Positions 46,801-57,296 of a stretch of DNA of 64,000 nucleotides are shown piece after piece. Source of the DNA: Kitagawia praeruptora (Eukaryota; Streptophyta; Magnoliopsida; Apiales; Apiaceae); NCBI GenBank assembly GCA_037693485.1, contig CM075346.1, forward strand, positions 49,708,001 through 49,772,000. The letters run 5' to 3'. The translations under genes and the position numbers were made by a program. Every line of letters starts with the position of its first letter. Position 1 is the first letter of the stretch. The notes below the pieces were generated by a model. That model saw nothing but the letters and a program-made list of their open reading frames with translations. It made no database searches and was not told where the DNA came from.

Positions 46801-48635
46801 ACCAAATGTTGGGTAATCTTGACAAACTCGGGAATCTGATCCACAACTAAGCTTTAAAGTGCTTCAACCGTCAATTGTGGTGGAACAGACCCTGATCCTG
46901 AAACACTATCATGTTGCACAGGCTTCAGCCATTGTGACAGGAAGTCAGAGCTAGAGCTAAGCAAGCTAGACTCCTCAGTTACAGATACAACTTCTATAAC
47001 GTGATGGATTGACTCTACTACTGGTGTCTCCACAGAAGTGGGATGAGTTACACCAGCAGTTGACACAGGCACAGAGTCTCTAGTGAAAACTAGTGGAACC
47101 TCTGTGTTTGTGATGGTGTCATTAGGAGATGCCCCAGCATGCATTCCATCACTATCTAAATGTGGGTCCTGGGTGGTGAGCAAAGTGTCATGCACTAAGT
47201 CACTTGAAATCATTGGGTCATCAAGAGAAAAGAATTCTTGATGATCAATGCCTTGCTCCTCAATTGCTTGAGTTGCAGGCTGCAAAGAAATTTTAGTGGT
47301 AGATTCTAGAAGAGAAGTGTCTTTGAGATTAGAGTCTGGCAACTCCCCCTGAGAGATAGAGGGAGTTTCAATTGTGATGTGCTCTCCACTCAGTGTAGTG
47401 CCAGCCTTATCACTCCCATGTGCTGACTCTATACAGGTAGTTGCATTGGGGAGGATGCTTGATTCTATAGATGCACCCTGTTGAGAGGATACATCTAGTG
47501 AACTGTTTACCCCTGATTTTACAACTTCAGCCATTTATGTGACTGAAGAGGTGGTTTTAGTTTTCTTCTTCTTTGGCCTGATTAGGGTTGACACAGGTGC
47601 CTCACTTCCTAATTCTACAGCCAATGTTGCTTCAGATAAGATGGTTAAAGGTGCAGACATTACCTCATTTCTCTTCTTTTTACTAACATCACCCTTTTGA
47701 GAGGATGATGTAGTTGGCTCACTGTGTGGTATAGTGTTTGGTTGAGAGGGTTGGTTAGCAGGCCCTGGGTTAGCATTTTGTCCTACTTGCTTGGGCTGTG
47801 CTAACTGTGACTTTGAGTCAAATGTTGGCATGTTGTGGGGGTAAGTTCTAAACAAACTCTCCATATGGGAAGTTATGTTAAGTCTTACATCCACATCATT
47901 CCTAGTCTCCAAATTACTAAAAATGAGTTTGGTCATGGATTTAGGATATCCTATTCTATTTTTATCTATCCCAGGCAGTTCAATCAATTGAGCATTTTTA
48001 AAACTAAGAACAGATTGAATAAAGCGAGGGAAGAAAATGTTAGTACCTCTCTTGGTTGTGTTCTTACCAAGTCTCCCATACAATTCTTGTAGGATGATTT
48101 GACCAACATCTATCTTCTTTCCATTGGCCAGTGCATAGCCAATTTGTTGTGCAGGTGCACTGATTTGATCAAAGCTTGATTTCCTTGCCATGAAGACTTG
48201 AAGAAGAGTTGCAAACACATAGCTCCACTCCTTTCTCAGATTCTTCCTATTTAATTTTCCAAGATTGATCCCATCTGAGTAGTTGATGAACTCAAAGAAT
48301 TTTTCTAACTCTGCATTCGTGGCCAGTATGTCATATGACTCTTGTTGTAGGACCAGTGCTTGATTCATGTTTGCAGTAGTGATAGTGATTTCCTGGTCCT
48401 GAATCTTGCAGTAGATTATGTATGAAGTTATTGCGCTTTCCAGGGTTACAACTTCCACAATAGCAGTTCCCCAAAACTGTTCCAGGATGTCTAGATACAG
48501 TGTTGGGTTGGCAGAGAGTGCATCCTTGATATATGACTCAGCCATCCACTTTACAAAGTACTTGAAGTTCGCATTGGGTGCTTCAACATCAATGGTTAGG
48601 GCGATAAAATTGGTGTTGAACTTCATTGTTGCCAT
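43875..48635 (-). pseudogene. Additional ORF (post-pol) of Sire2, one frame with three TAA stops
   Basis: From ATG at 48635 (MATMKFNTNFIALTIDVEAP) the same frame runs for 1,587 codons to a stop at 43875. It is broken only by TAA at 47535-47537, 46854-46856 and 45477-45479. The first 366 codons hold a conserved region shared with Sire1 (LNRKNLRKEWSYVF, KSSFDQISAPAQQIGYAL, GQIIL). Next comes a Ser/Thr/Pro-rich acidic segment (codons ~367-590), then a helical segment with coiled-coil character (VDTLEKEVVNLKTSNAQL) and Lys/Glu-rich low complexity. The last ~530 codons are charged, with K/D/G-rich runs and a final helical Lys/Glu region. I see no membrane segment or signal peptide. Function is unknown; this is the Sirevirus additional ORF by position and by similarity to Sire1. 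Confidence 0.75.
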
Positions 48636-48724
48636 TGATACAGAAAGAAGAGAAGAGAAAGTAAAGGTTGAAGAAGAAATTTGGCTTTTAGCAGTTAGGG
48701 TTTTCAGGGGTTTTGGGAGCTTTG

Positions 48725-49210
48725 ATGCTTGAGAAATCGAATGAAATGAATCGAATAGATGTGAAATTGTATAAGTATGAAGTACTCGAATTGTCGATTA
48801 GATGTATGTTTTGTATCGACAAGTCAAGCATTCGAGAAGTAGAAAACAACTATTCGATAAGCCAAGAAAGGCTTATTCGATAACTCAAGCACGTTGTAAC
48901 TCACAGCTGGCAGTTATCTAACTTAGAAATAAATCTAAATTAAGTAAAATATGTTTTTATGAGTTATTCTGAATTCTGAATAAAAATCCAAAATCGGTTA
49001 AAATTCAGCGAGAATTCAGCCTTTTCAAATGATTCGAGAACTCAAATATAGTATTCGAGAACTCAGTCAATCGAGAACTAAAGCACTATATTCGAGAAGT
49101 CAAGAAAACCTCTATTCGAGAACTCTAAAAGACTCTATTCGAGAACTCGAGAGTGCTCTAATGAGACTTGTTAGAGATGTCGAATAGTGAATCACTCGAG
49201 AAGTCTGACT
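48725..49210. repeat. TCGAGAACTC-type repeat cluster between pol and additional ORF of Sire2
   Basis: Perfect TTCGAGAA sites are at 48831-48838, 49033-49040, 49054-49061, 49091-49098, 49115-49122 and 49138-49145, with several near-copies (ATTCGATAAG, ATCGAGAACT, CTCGAGAAGT). The motif is the one found in the Sire2 LTR. The remaining ~270 bp up to the RNase H end at 49479 is AT-rich, with no feature I can name. Confidence 0.6.
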
Positions 49211-49478
49211 TGTCGAAATATACTCATAGAAACTCAATTTTCACTATCTTTTTAAAATTTACCAGCCATATTCATTCAAGAATATTCTAGCAAATTAAAC
49301 AGTGATTTTCTCAAAATTTCATAGAAATTTCAAGTTAACAAGAAAATATGATTTTCCAAATATGCAACATATTTGAAATATTTATAAATCATATTTCAGC
49401 CAACAATTACTCCAAAAATATTGAGAATGTAGATAAAGTAAGTGTTTACTGCTGCAACAATCTAGATGCTGTATTCAC

Positions 49479-49875
49479 CTAGCCAGAATCTGAAGAATTC
49501 AGCATTCCAATCTCACTAACCAACCTTGTGAAGGTGGCTTCATCTAATGGCTTAGTGAATATATCAGCTAGTTGTTTATCTGTAGAAACATAATGCAACT
49601 CAATGGTTCCATTAGTTGCATGTTCCCTTATGAAATGATATCTGATGTCAATGTGCTTTGTCCTAGAATGATTGACAGGATTGGCAACTATAAAGATTGC
49701 ACTTGTGTTGTCACACATGATTGGAATTCTTTCCAACACAAGTCCATAATCTCTAAGTTGATTTTTAATCCAAAGCACTTGAGCACAGCAACTTCCAGCA
49801 GCTATGTATCCAGCCTCAACTGTAAAAGTTGACACAGATTGTTGTTTCTTGCTATACCAAGAGACTAACCTTTGT
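49479..49875 (-). pseudogene. pol: Sire2 RNase H (C-terminal end of pol), truncated by the Tekay insertion
   Basis: The minus frame reads QQRLVSWYSKKQQSVST..., then YIAAGSC, NPVNHSRTKHIDIRYHFIRE and ADIFTKPLDEATFTRLVSEIGML. It matches the RNase H end of Sire1 pol residue for residue in most places. One change is in the catalytic neighbourhood: STFTVEAGYIA here, compared with STSTAEAEYIA in Sire1, so the conserved Glu is lost. The frame is cut at 49875, where the Tekay LTR starts. The rest of the element should continue beyond the right-hand end of the Tekay insertion, outside the window. Confidence 0.9.
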
Positions 49876-52384
49876 TGTAAGAATCCAGATTTTTGGTAGA
49901 ATTAAAACTTTTTCTTATGTAATAATATAAGGAGTGAATGGTGGTTATGACTGCAATGTAACGAATGTCTATTAAATGAATGGGATGGATTTATATTCAA
50001 ATATTTATATGTCATGAAGAATACTTTTGGTTGACAGCATAGATAAGAATGATCTATCTCCTAAGGATATAAGTATATTATTCCAAGAAAGATTATTCTT
50101 GTGTCATCTAAATCAATATCTCTTATTAGTCCAGTGGTTCCGAAAAAGGGTTAAGGAACGCCCTAAAGAGGACCAGGGCATTATTATTATATATAAGGAA
50201 TAAAAAGGAATAATGAAGTGTGAATAGTGACTTTGGTGGATATGGGTATATTATTGGATGACGCTATATAGAAGTATTCAGAAAGGATTTTCGAGTTCGT
50301 ATTCATGATCCAGGGGCAAGATAAGTGTATGTAAACGATATCGGATTCAGAAAAATAGCACTTTCATTTTCTCCGAGATTTCCCTGGACACTGCAAGCCT
50401 TAAGGAATTATTAAAGGGATTTAAGGAATTTAAATTTGAGAAGTATTAAGAAAGATGGAGAATAGTATTATAAATATTAAGAAGGTTTTCGGTAAAACCC
50501 TAACTAGAAACGAATGAGTTATTCCTCCGAACAAGCAAGGAAATTGAGTAATAACCGGACAAAGAAACGAACAATTAACCAAGAGACAAACAAGTGCAAT
50601 TGGTGGAAAAAGGAGAAACCTAAGTGACATGTTTTTAAGTCAACTACAAGCTAGGTGGTATAAGTGCACTTTTGCAAAAATGGACTTGTTTAATGTGGAG
50701 CCAACACTTGCACAAGTAAGAGGTTGACAAGAGGCACCAATAGATGGTTGACAACACAAAAGGAAGAGATGCATCCAAGATATATACATAAAGATACATG
50801 CATTAAGTCATTTCATACAACAAAACACAAAACAAACATCACCATTTTCTCTATTGGTAACTCTTGGCCTAAAACAAGAAAAAAGGGGTGGGGGGGAGAC
50901 TTGCCACCATCCATTCACTTCAACCTATAGCTTAAAATGAAGCTTGATACTAGGAGAAGGTAAATCCAAAACCTTATCATCATCCTTCAAGGTTTACATT
51001 TTCAAAAGATTTATGAAAGTGATGATGCATTGTAACTAACATGTTTGTTTTGATTTTGATCTTTGATTTATGGCTTCCAAAGGATAGTATAAGCAAGGCA
51101 TAAGAGTTTTAAGAGTATAATAGCATTACCAAGCTTCAAACCAAGGTATAACACTTGAAACCTTTGGATTAATCTTGAGTTTTTATGAAGTTTTAGTGGT
51201 TATATGCATGTTTAGGACCTTGAGATTACGATTGGGCTTTGTTAAATGTTAAATTAGTTTAGATGAACGGAAAGACATTTCTTGGTCTTAGTTCATGGAT
51301 AAATAGCATGTATTTGTTGTTTGGAGTGTAAACCATGATCATTGGATGGTTTGAATTTTGGAAAACATGTAAACATAGCCGTCGTAATGCCGAAAATTCG
51401 TTAACCCTTGAAATCCGTGCATAGCAGTAGCATTAACTCACTGTTAGGCTTCGTTTTCTGCCATGATAAGCTAGATTATGTTATAAGCTTCGTTTTGATA
51501 TAAATTTCGTATGAAACGGATATACGGTTTAGGAGATATGGCCGATTTAATAAAAGTGGTTCGAAACCGTAAACGAAAGTTCGTAACTGTATTTCAACCC
51601 CCTTAACTCGAGTAATGCAGTGGTTAATAATGATAAATAAATATTAGAGGTGAAAAGGAAGGTGTGGGAGAAAACCACATGTCGAATAGATCGTTTTCCA
51701 ATTTTATAAAAATGTTCGAATCAAGGTTAAACGCGAACGAACCCCTAGAAGCATGCTTGATTATGACTTTGGGTAATAACTTGGAAAACGGGCGATAAAA
51801 CTCGTAGTAAAATCTTGATTCGTAAATGATCGATCTTAAAACTTACATGGCCTAAGTATGTATTAAGTGTGGGTGCAATGACGGGTTATAATAGCGAACG
51901 TATGTCGAACCGCATCGGTGATAAAAAGAGTTACACTAAGAGGTGTATAACGAGATAATTCGAAAACGTGTTTCAACTTAAGTGAAGTCTATATTTAATC
52001 TTGTAAAGTGTTAAGTGATTAATCCCGAATGCCTTGGCTATTTATAGGTCATCAGGCTGACCCGGGACACGCTACCACTACCCCTACCCGCACTCGATTT
52101 CCAGGCAAGTTTCAAATCCTTTCAATAGGCTGTTGTTGTGAATACATATATATGCTTTCTGTTATACATATGCCATAGCATGCATGCCTACTTTCAAAGT
52201 CATATTGATATACTTGTTCCCTGAATTATTGTTGGCTTATGAGCTAGATAGTTATTATATCAGTTATAAGCCGAAAATTTCTAAAACCCTTAAGCGAAGA
52301 GTAGTTGAATCTCATTCTCTGATTATAGATCGGGAGTCGTTATTTCTTGATATATCGATATTATTTTCAGGGGAAAATAATTAA

Positions 52385-53170
52385 GTAAATATTTTCCATG
52401 TATTATCTGGCGAATATTATTAAGATACTCCTTTGAGATTATTTGATAAATATCATCGGGTTATTCATCAGATAGTTATTTATTCGATGAACATTATCTG
52501 TAATATTCATCTAAAGTTGATTTAATATTCGAATATTATTTCGAACTCTAAGTTAAGTTATTTACTTAGAGAATATTCATTCTTATTTCTTCGATAAATA
52601 TTATTTTGAATATTCATTCGAGTTTACTTATTTAATGAATATTATTTTAATATTCATTCGAGCCTTATCTATTTAATGAATATTATTCCAAATATTCATT
52701 CAACCTCTATTTATTTTATAAATATTAGCTGAACATTGATTCGAACTCCAGTTCTTCGATAAATATTAATTCGAATATTCCCTTGAGACGATGAATATTA
52801 TCTTCGACATTCATTTAAAGTCGATTCAATTATTGAATATAATTTCAGACATTCATTCGATAAATTATTCTTCTATAAATATTATTAAGTTGAATATGCA
52901 TTATTTATTCAATGAATATTGTTTCAAATATTCAGTCGATAATTATCTCATCAATAAGTATCATTCTTAAGTTGAATATTCATTATTGATCTAATGAATA
53001 TTATCTCAAATATCCATTTGATGATTATTTGATCAATAAACATTATTATTAATTTGAATATTCATTATTCGTTCAATGAATATTATTCTGAATATTTATT
53101 CAAAGATTATTTCGAGCAACACTTTTCCAATATCTGTGACTTAATAAATATTCTTGGAATATTTATTTAA
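52385..53170. repeat. AT-rich palindromic array in the Tekay LTR
   Basis: About 18 degenerate units of roughly 40-45 bp, each built of GAATATTATT...GAATATTCATTCGA followed by a short T-rich linker. GAATATT/AATATTC pairs make each unit self-complementary. The same array is in the 3' LTR (63240-64000) and, diverged, in the old LTR (about 37690-38380). Confidence 0.8.
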
Positions 53171-53956
53171 TTCTTCTGACTCGTTTCAAAAATGATTTAC
53201 TTCATTCACATAGTATCATCGACCTTCGGATATTACTTCATTGAGTCTTATTATTATTATTATTATATTATCAAGGAAGGTTCTCAGTAATTCCATTCTT
53301 CCTTCGATTCGAATATAAGGGAACCTGACTTGAGGAATGTTATTTATCTTGTGACTGCCCGGTCATAAATTATTCGTTTCACTCGCAACTTGGTTGCTAT
53401 TATTCATGGAATCTTGTGTACCCTCTCATCATTCGAGGGGTGGAATAGTTGGAACAAGTTGGTATCCATTAACAAGCCTCGGCTTGGGAAATATTGGTGA
53501 ATTTTCCTTTCCAACTAGATACGACTACCTTATGGAGTCCTATCAACAAGTGCTATAATTGGGGAAAGGGGGACGAACTTTACATTTCAAAGTTATGGAT
53601 GTTAATTGAACTAGGAGACGCGTAAGTGGCCGAGTGTTGCCGGTCCAGCAATGGCCCAACCGTTGGCCGGGGGGTTCCAGAGGGCAGGCGATCCGTCGGT
53701 ACTTCCTTCTACATGTAGAGAACAAATGATGGGGAGCATGACATGCGACTGATCATCGTAGATGTTGTGGCTCCTGGTGCGGAAAGCTCCCGTATTAGTT
53801 CATCACCCAAATTTGAAGAATATTCTGTAACATTACCATTGTGGGTAATGCTGAAAAGTGTTTGAACTGGGATTGCAGCATTCTTCCTGCAAGTTCCCCT
53901 ATCATGAAAAATTGATGATCTGGCTTATCTTTGACATAGCAAATATTCCCACAAAA

Positions 53957-53964
53957 TATAAATA
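53957..53964 (+). promoter_or_regulatory. Candidate TATA box of the Tekay LTR
   Basis: TATAAATA, 170 bp before the small LTR ORF and 570 bp before the LTR end. It would give an R-U5 leader of about 540 bp, plausible for this lineage. The motif is common by chance in AT-rich DNA. Confidence 0.45.
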
Positions 53965-54127
53965 TGTTTTGAGTTACCTTGTAACTTCATCCTTTATATT
54001 GAGCTGGCATTATTTTCGGTAATGCATGGCATATGGTTTCAAAATATATTTTTTTGAACTGTCATATATACATACCTATGCAGTTATATTATTGTTGGTG
54101 GGCTATTGCTCACCCTTGCTTATTATT

Positions 54128-54235
54128 ATGTCACAACAACAGCTAGGTCACATGGCTCGCGTAAGGCGCACTCGGCGCAAGCAGGTTACCCGTCCCACCG
54201 GACTCCCCGCTGATATTGTTACTGCCATTGCTGAG
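54128..54235 (+). CDS. Small ORF in the LTR leader, possible first exon of the extra ORF
   Basis: From ATG at 54128 it reads 36 codons, MSQQQLGHMARVRRTRRKQV through to ...DIVTAIAE, in a GC-rich patch within an AT-rich LTR. The old LTR at 39331-39429 keeps a related, ATG-less version (ARRTQRK, VTIAE), with silent-looking changes among the differences, which suggests past coding constraint. The patch ends at GAG|GTAGCA, a possible splice donor. From there the frame would enter the extra ORF in phase if the acceptor TGTAG|GCG at 54693/54694 were used (intron 54236-54693). Read without splicing, the frame ends about 50 bases later. The Arg-rich peptide resembles no domain I know. Confidence 0.4.
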
Positions 54236-54539
54236 GTAGCACAGATAGTCAGCTTTTGCTTCCAGTTTAATTATATGTATCAATAATGTTAATCAACGGC
54301 AAGAACTTTAAACTTATGATGTTATCCCTTTGGTTTGTAATAACTTTTATTCGTAATCCGTAATGTGAGACTTATTTCAATTTCATCTCTGGGACTATAA
54401 CTGTGTGTGTGTGTGAGTGGATTATTGTGGGGTCACCGCATGTGAACTATTTATTGTGGATTCAAGTAAAGTATCAATCATGGAAAATAAAACCGTAACG
54501 ACCGGATCCCGGACCCCGGATCTGGGGGTGTTACAGAAA

Positions 54540-54551
54540 TGGTATCAGAGA
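54540..54551 (+). other. Primer binding site (initiator tRNA-Met) of the Tekay element
   Basis: TGGTATCAGAGA, one mismatch to the usual TGGTATCAGAGC, 4 bases after the LTR end. Confidence 0.9.
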
Positions 54552-54693
54552 GAGAGTTATAAATCCCAAGAGATGATGCGACGTTATACAATAATAAATT
54601 CACTAAGATAATAAGAATTCTTGCCAAGTTCACCTAAAACCCTTATGGGAACTTTTAATTATCATGATAGTAATATAATTCGTCATTGTGTAG

Positions 54694-55629
54694 GCGAGCG
54701 ACATCTTTGATCCGGAGGAGTATGAGAGACAGCACGATGAGGCGATCCAGGCCGCCGAGGGCTCGGCAATGGTAGATGCAGATACTGATGTTGTTGAGTC
54801 AGAAGAGGAGGACCCTGAGGTCCAGGTTGATGCTGATACCGATGTCAATGAGTCTGAGGAGGAGGAGGACCCGGAGGAGGTCCAGGCAGGGCAGGACGTT
54901 GAGTTAGTTGATGAGGGGGAGGATTTCTGGGTTGTATCTGAGATTAGGACTTTGGGGGAGGATACTGAGGTAGTTACTAAGGATGTTGATGTGGAGGACT
55001 CTGAGGAGGCTCAGCTTGTTCATGATGTTAGGGTGATGGAGGAGGATACTGACATGACCATAGAGCAGGTGATGGTAGCTGTTTTAGGCCAGGATGTAGA
55101 TGAGGGTGCCAAGGGAGATGTTGATGAGCCCGTGGCTGAGGTTGTAGGGAGTTCTGGACTTCATGTGCCACCCCTCTCTGATGAGAGAGCCCCTACCCCG
55201 CCACCACTACCTGTGAGCCCATTATCAGATGAGTTTGAGGCATTGACCCCAGAGTCGCAGCAGGCAGAGGCTGCCCTTCCAGCCGATCCAGCCCCTCCAC
55301 CCCATGTTCCGACTGAGGGAGTCCCAGCATGTTTACACCACTACGTTGTGTCCAGACTTACTACTGAGGTAGCCGTGGCTGAGGCCAGGCTGGCAGAGTC
55401 CCGCAGAGAGCTAGCAGCGGAGAGAGAGGCCCGGTTTAGGCACCTGGGTGGTAGGTGTGCCAGGGCTAGAGAGATGTATAGGCAGGTGACCGGCATAGAG
55501 CTGAGGACCCGTGTGAGGGTGCGACAGTTACCCAGTGATGGGCATGGCATGGTATCCAGGGCTGATGCAGAGGAGATTTTCTGCCTTGCTATGAGGAGGG
55601 TTCGAGCTTTGGCCCGCCGTCGTGGCTGA
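54694..55629 (+). CDS. Extra acidic ORF upstream of gag in the Tekay element
   Basis: The frame is open from 54694 (after a TAG) to TGA at 55627. The first ATG is at 54769, giving 286 codons; with the upstream part it is 311 codons. The N-terminal part (SDIFDPEEYERQHDEA) is related to the old remnants at 4636-4848 and 39926. Next comes a very acidic part with a duplicated VDADTDV...ESEEE unit. Then follows a Pro-rich stretch (APTPPPLPVSPLSDE), and an Arg/Ala-rich C-terminal helix that may form a coiled coil (AEARLAESRRELAAEREARF). The GC content is much higher than in the flanking LTR. It is unrecognised; it is not Gag, which starts at 56055. It is in sense with gag-pol and is undamaged, unlike gag and pol. 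Confidence 0.6.
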   Translation, partial: ASDIFDPEEYERQHDEAIQAAEGSAMVDADTDVVESEEEDPEVQVDADTDVNESEEEEDPEEVQAGQDVELVDEGEDFWVVSEIRTLGEDTEVVTKDVDVEDSEEAQLVHDVRVMEEDTDMTIEQVMVAVLGQDVDEGAKGDVDEPVAEVVGSSGLHVPPLSDERAPTPPPLPVSPLSDEFEALTPESQQAEAALPADPAPPPHVPTEGVPACLHHYVVSRLTTEVAVAEARLAESRRELAAEREARFRHLGGRCARAREMYRQVTGIELRTRVRVRQLPSDGHGMVSRADAEEIFCLAMRRVRALARRRG

Positions 55630-56054
55630 CTATAGTTTTAGTGATGTATTGGTCTAGTTGTCTAGTCTTGTACGGTCATAGTAGTGCCGACTTTTGGTAG
55701 GGATAGTTTCAGCTTGTAATTCCCTGTTGCAGACTAGACAGATAGACAGCTTATCTCACTTTTGACTAGTTATTATTCGGATGGTTGTATTTCTTTTATA
55801 ACTGTTGTTGTATGTCAGATATTGTACCGTTTGGTACTTGGTAAATATTTATTTCCCTTTTCAGTCATTTCAGTTTCCTTGTGACGCGAACACTAGTTTA
55901 TTATATTATATTTTCCCGTACTGCTTTCGATTAAAACTGCCATGATATATATAGAACTGTGGGATCCTAAATCCATTTATGCATCGATATTGTAAGGAAA
56001 ACCCTCTAAAATAGGTGAATAAACCTAATGTATATTGTCCAAATTTTCAGTAAA
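55630..56054 (+). other. Untranslated spacer between the extra ORF and gag
   Basis: 425 bp, AT-rich, with no ORF. It ends TTGTCCAAATTTTCAG just before TAAA-ATG of gag. That is a plausible splice acceptor, so gag could also be made from a spliced RNA. Confidence 0.4.
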
Positions 56055-57296
56055 ATGTCTCCGAGAAGAATGGGTACTAGGGCTAACCCTCATGAGTCTA
56101 CTGACCAAGAAAGTCGCAATCAACCTGAGGAAGACCTTGAGTATAATGAAGAACAGGACCAGGATTACAATGAACAAGAAGATTCCCAGTATGGGATGGG
56201 GGATGAAACTTTTTATACTGCAGATTTTGAAGAGGAAATAGAAGAAGGGGAAACCGAAGTCGAGCATCAGGGGGAGAAACAGGGCGGAAACCCCATGGGA
56301 CAATTTATGGATCTGCTAAGGCAAAATTTGAACCAATATCCCCAACCACCCCAAGGAAACAATACCAATGTGACCAATTCCTTTAGGGCCTTCAAGTCCC
56401 TCAAACCCCCAGAGTTTCACGGATCGGCCGATCCCGTGGAGGCAAGGGCCTAGGTCAAGGAAATGGAGAAATCTTTCAAGATTCTGAGTATTGAGGAGGC
56501 CCAAAAGACTGTCTTTGCTACCTACTTTCTAAAAGGAGAGGCCAATTATTGGTGGGAAGCTAAGAAGAATATGGAGACCGATGCTATTGTAACCTGGGAT
56601 AGGTTTAAATAGTTGTTTCTAGAGAAGTATTTCCCAAAGTTTATGAAAACCCAGATGGAGCTTAAGTTTCTACAGCTAAAGCAGAATAACTTATCGGTGG
56701 CCGATTATGAAGCCAAGTTTACTGAGTTATCAAGGTTTGTACCAGAATTTGTGGATACTGAAGAGAAGAAGGCTAACAGGTTTCAGTAGGGGTTGAAACA
56801 ATGGATTCAGAATCGAGTGGCGGTTCTAGAGATTACAGATTATGCCATCTTGGTGCAAAAGGCAACCATTGTGGAAGCATGGAGTGATCAGATGCAAAGA
56901 GAAAGAGAAAAAGGGGGATTAAAGAGAAAGCATGCCAGCATGGGCGGAGGTTCCGCACGGGGAAGGCCCCCAAATAGGTTCAACCGAGGAGCAGTTTCCC
57001 TACCTGGGAAGAGTGTAGGGTTTAAACCATCTGTGAGTGCAACTGTGAGCCAGGGCGGCAAGCAGGCAGGGGTGTCCCGTTCCCACCTTTCCAGACCCCC
57101 ACTGCCAGTATGTGCCACTTATGGGAAGAAACACCGGGGAGAGTGCAACCAGAAACTGATAACCTGTTATAAGTGCGGACGAATAGGCCACTACGCCCAC
57201 CAGTGTACCCCGGTTACTCCTGTTACCAGTAAGGGCACTGCTTGTTTCTAGTGTGGTCGTCAGGGTCACATGAGGAGGGATTGCCCAATGAATAAG
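56055..57296 (+). pseudogene. gag: Tekay Gag with four in-frame TAG stops
   Basis: Start ATG at 56055 (MSPRRMGTRANPHESTDQ), in the same frame as pol. It is interrupted by TAG at 56451, 56610, 56787 and 57249, with no frameshift. The acidic N-terminus is followed by the retrotransposon Gag domain (LKPPEFHGSADP, ANYWWEAKKNM, FLEKYFPKFM, QLKQNNLSVADYEAKF), a basic linker, and two CCHC knuckles: CYKCGRIGHYAHQC (about 57167-57208) and CFxCGRQGHMRRDC, whose x is the fourth TAG. Each stop can be explained by a single C-to-T or G-to-A change at a Gln or Trp codon. It cannot make full-length Gag as read. Confidence 0.88.

Larger units (their letters stand above)
49876..54535 (+). repeat. 5' LTR of the Tekay element
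   Basis: 4,660 bp, starting TGTAAGAATCCAG and ending GGGTGTTACA. The start is confirmed by the 3' LTR at 60738 (TGTAAGAACCCAG) and the end by the primer site 4 bases further on. Nearly all of it is U3, AT-rich with an array of GAATATTATTT...AATATTCATT units. A GC-rich terminal block (CCGGATCCCGGACCCCGGAT) precedes the end. The open frames of 60-68 codons in U3 are preserved in the 3' LTR only because the LTRs are young. Confidence 0.95.

Noticed and set aside
43875..48635. Envelope (env-like) protein of Sire2
   Set aside because: The position fits the 'env-like' ORF of Sireviruses, but I find no signal peptide or hydrophobic membrane segment in either copy. I kept the neutral name.
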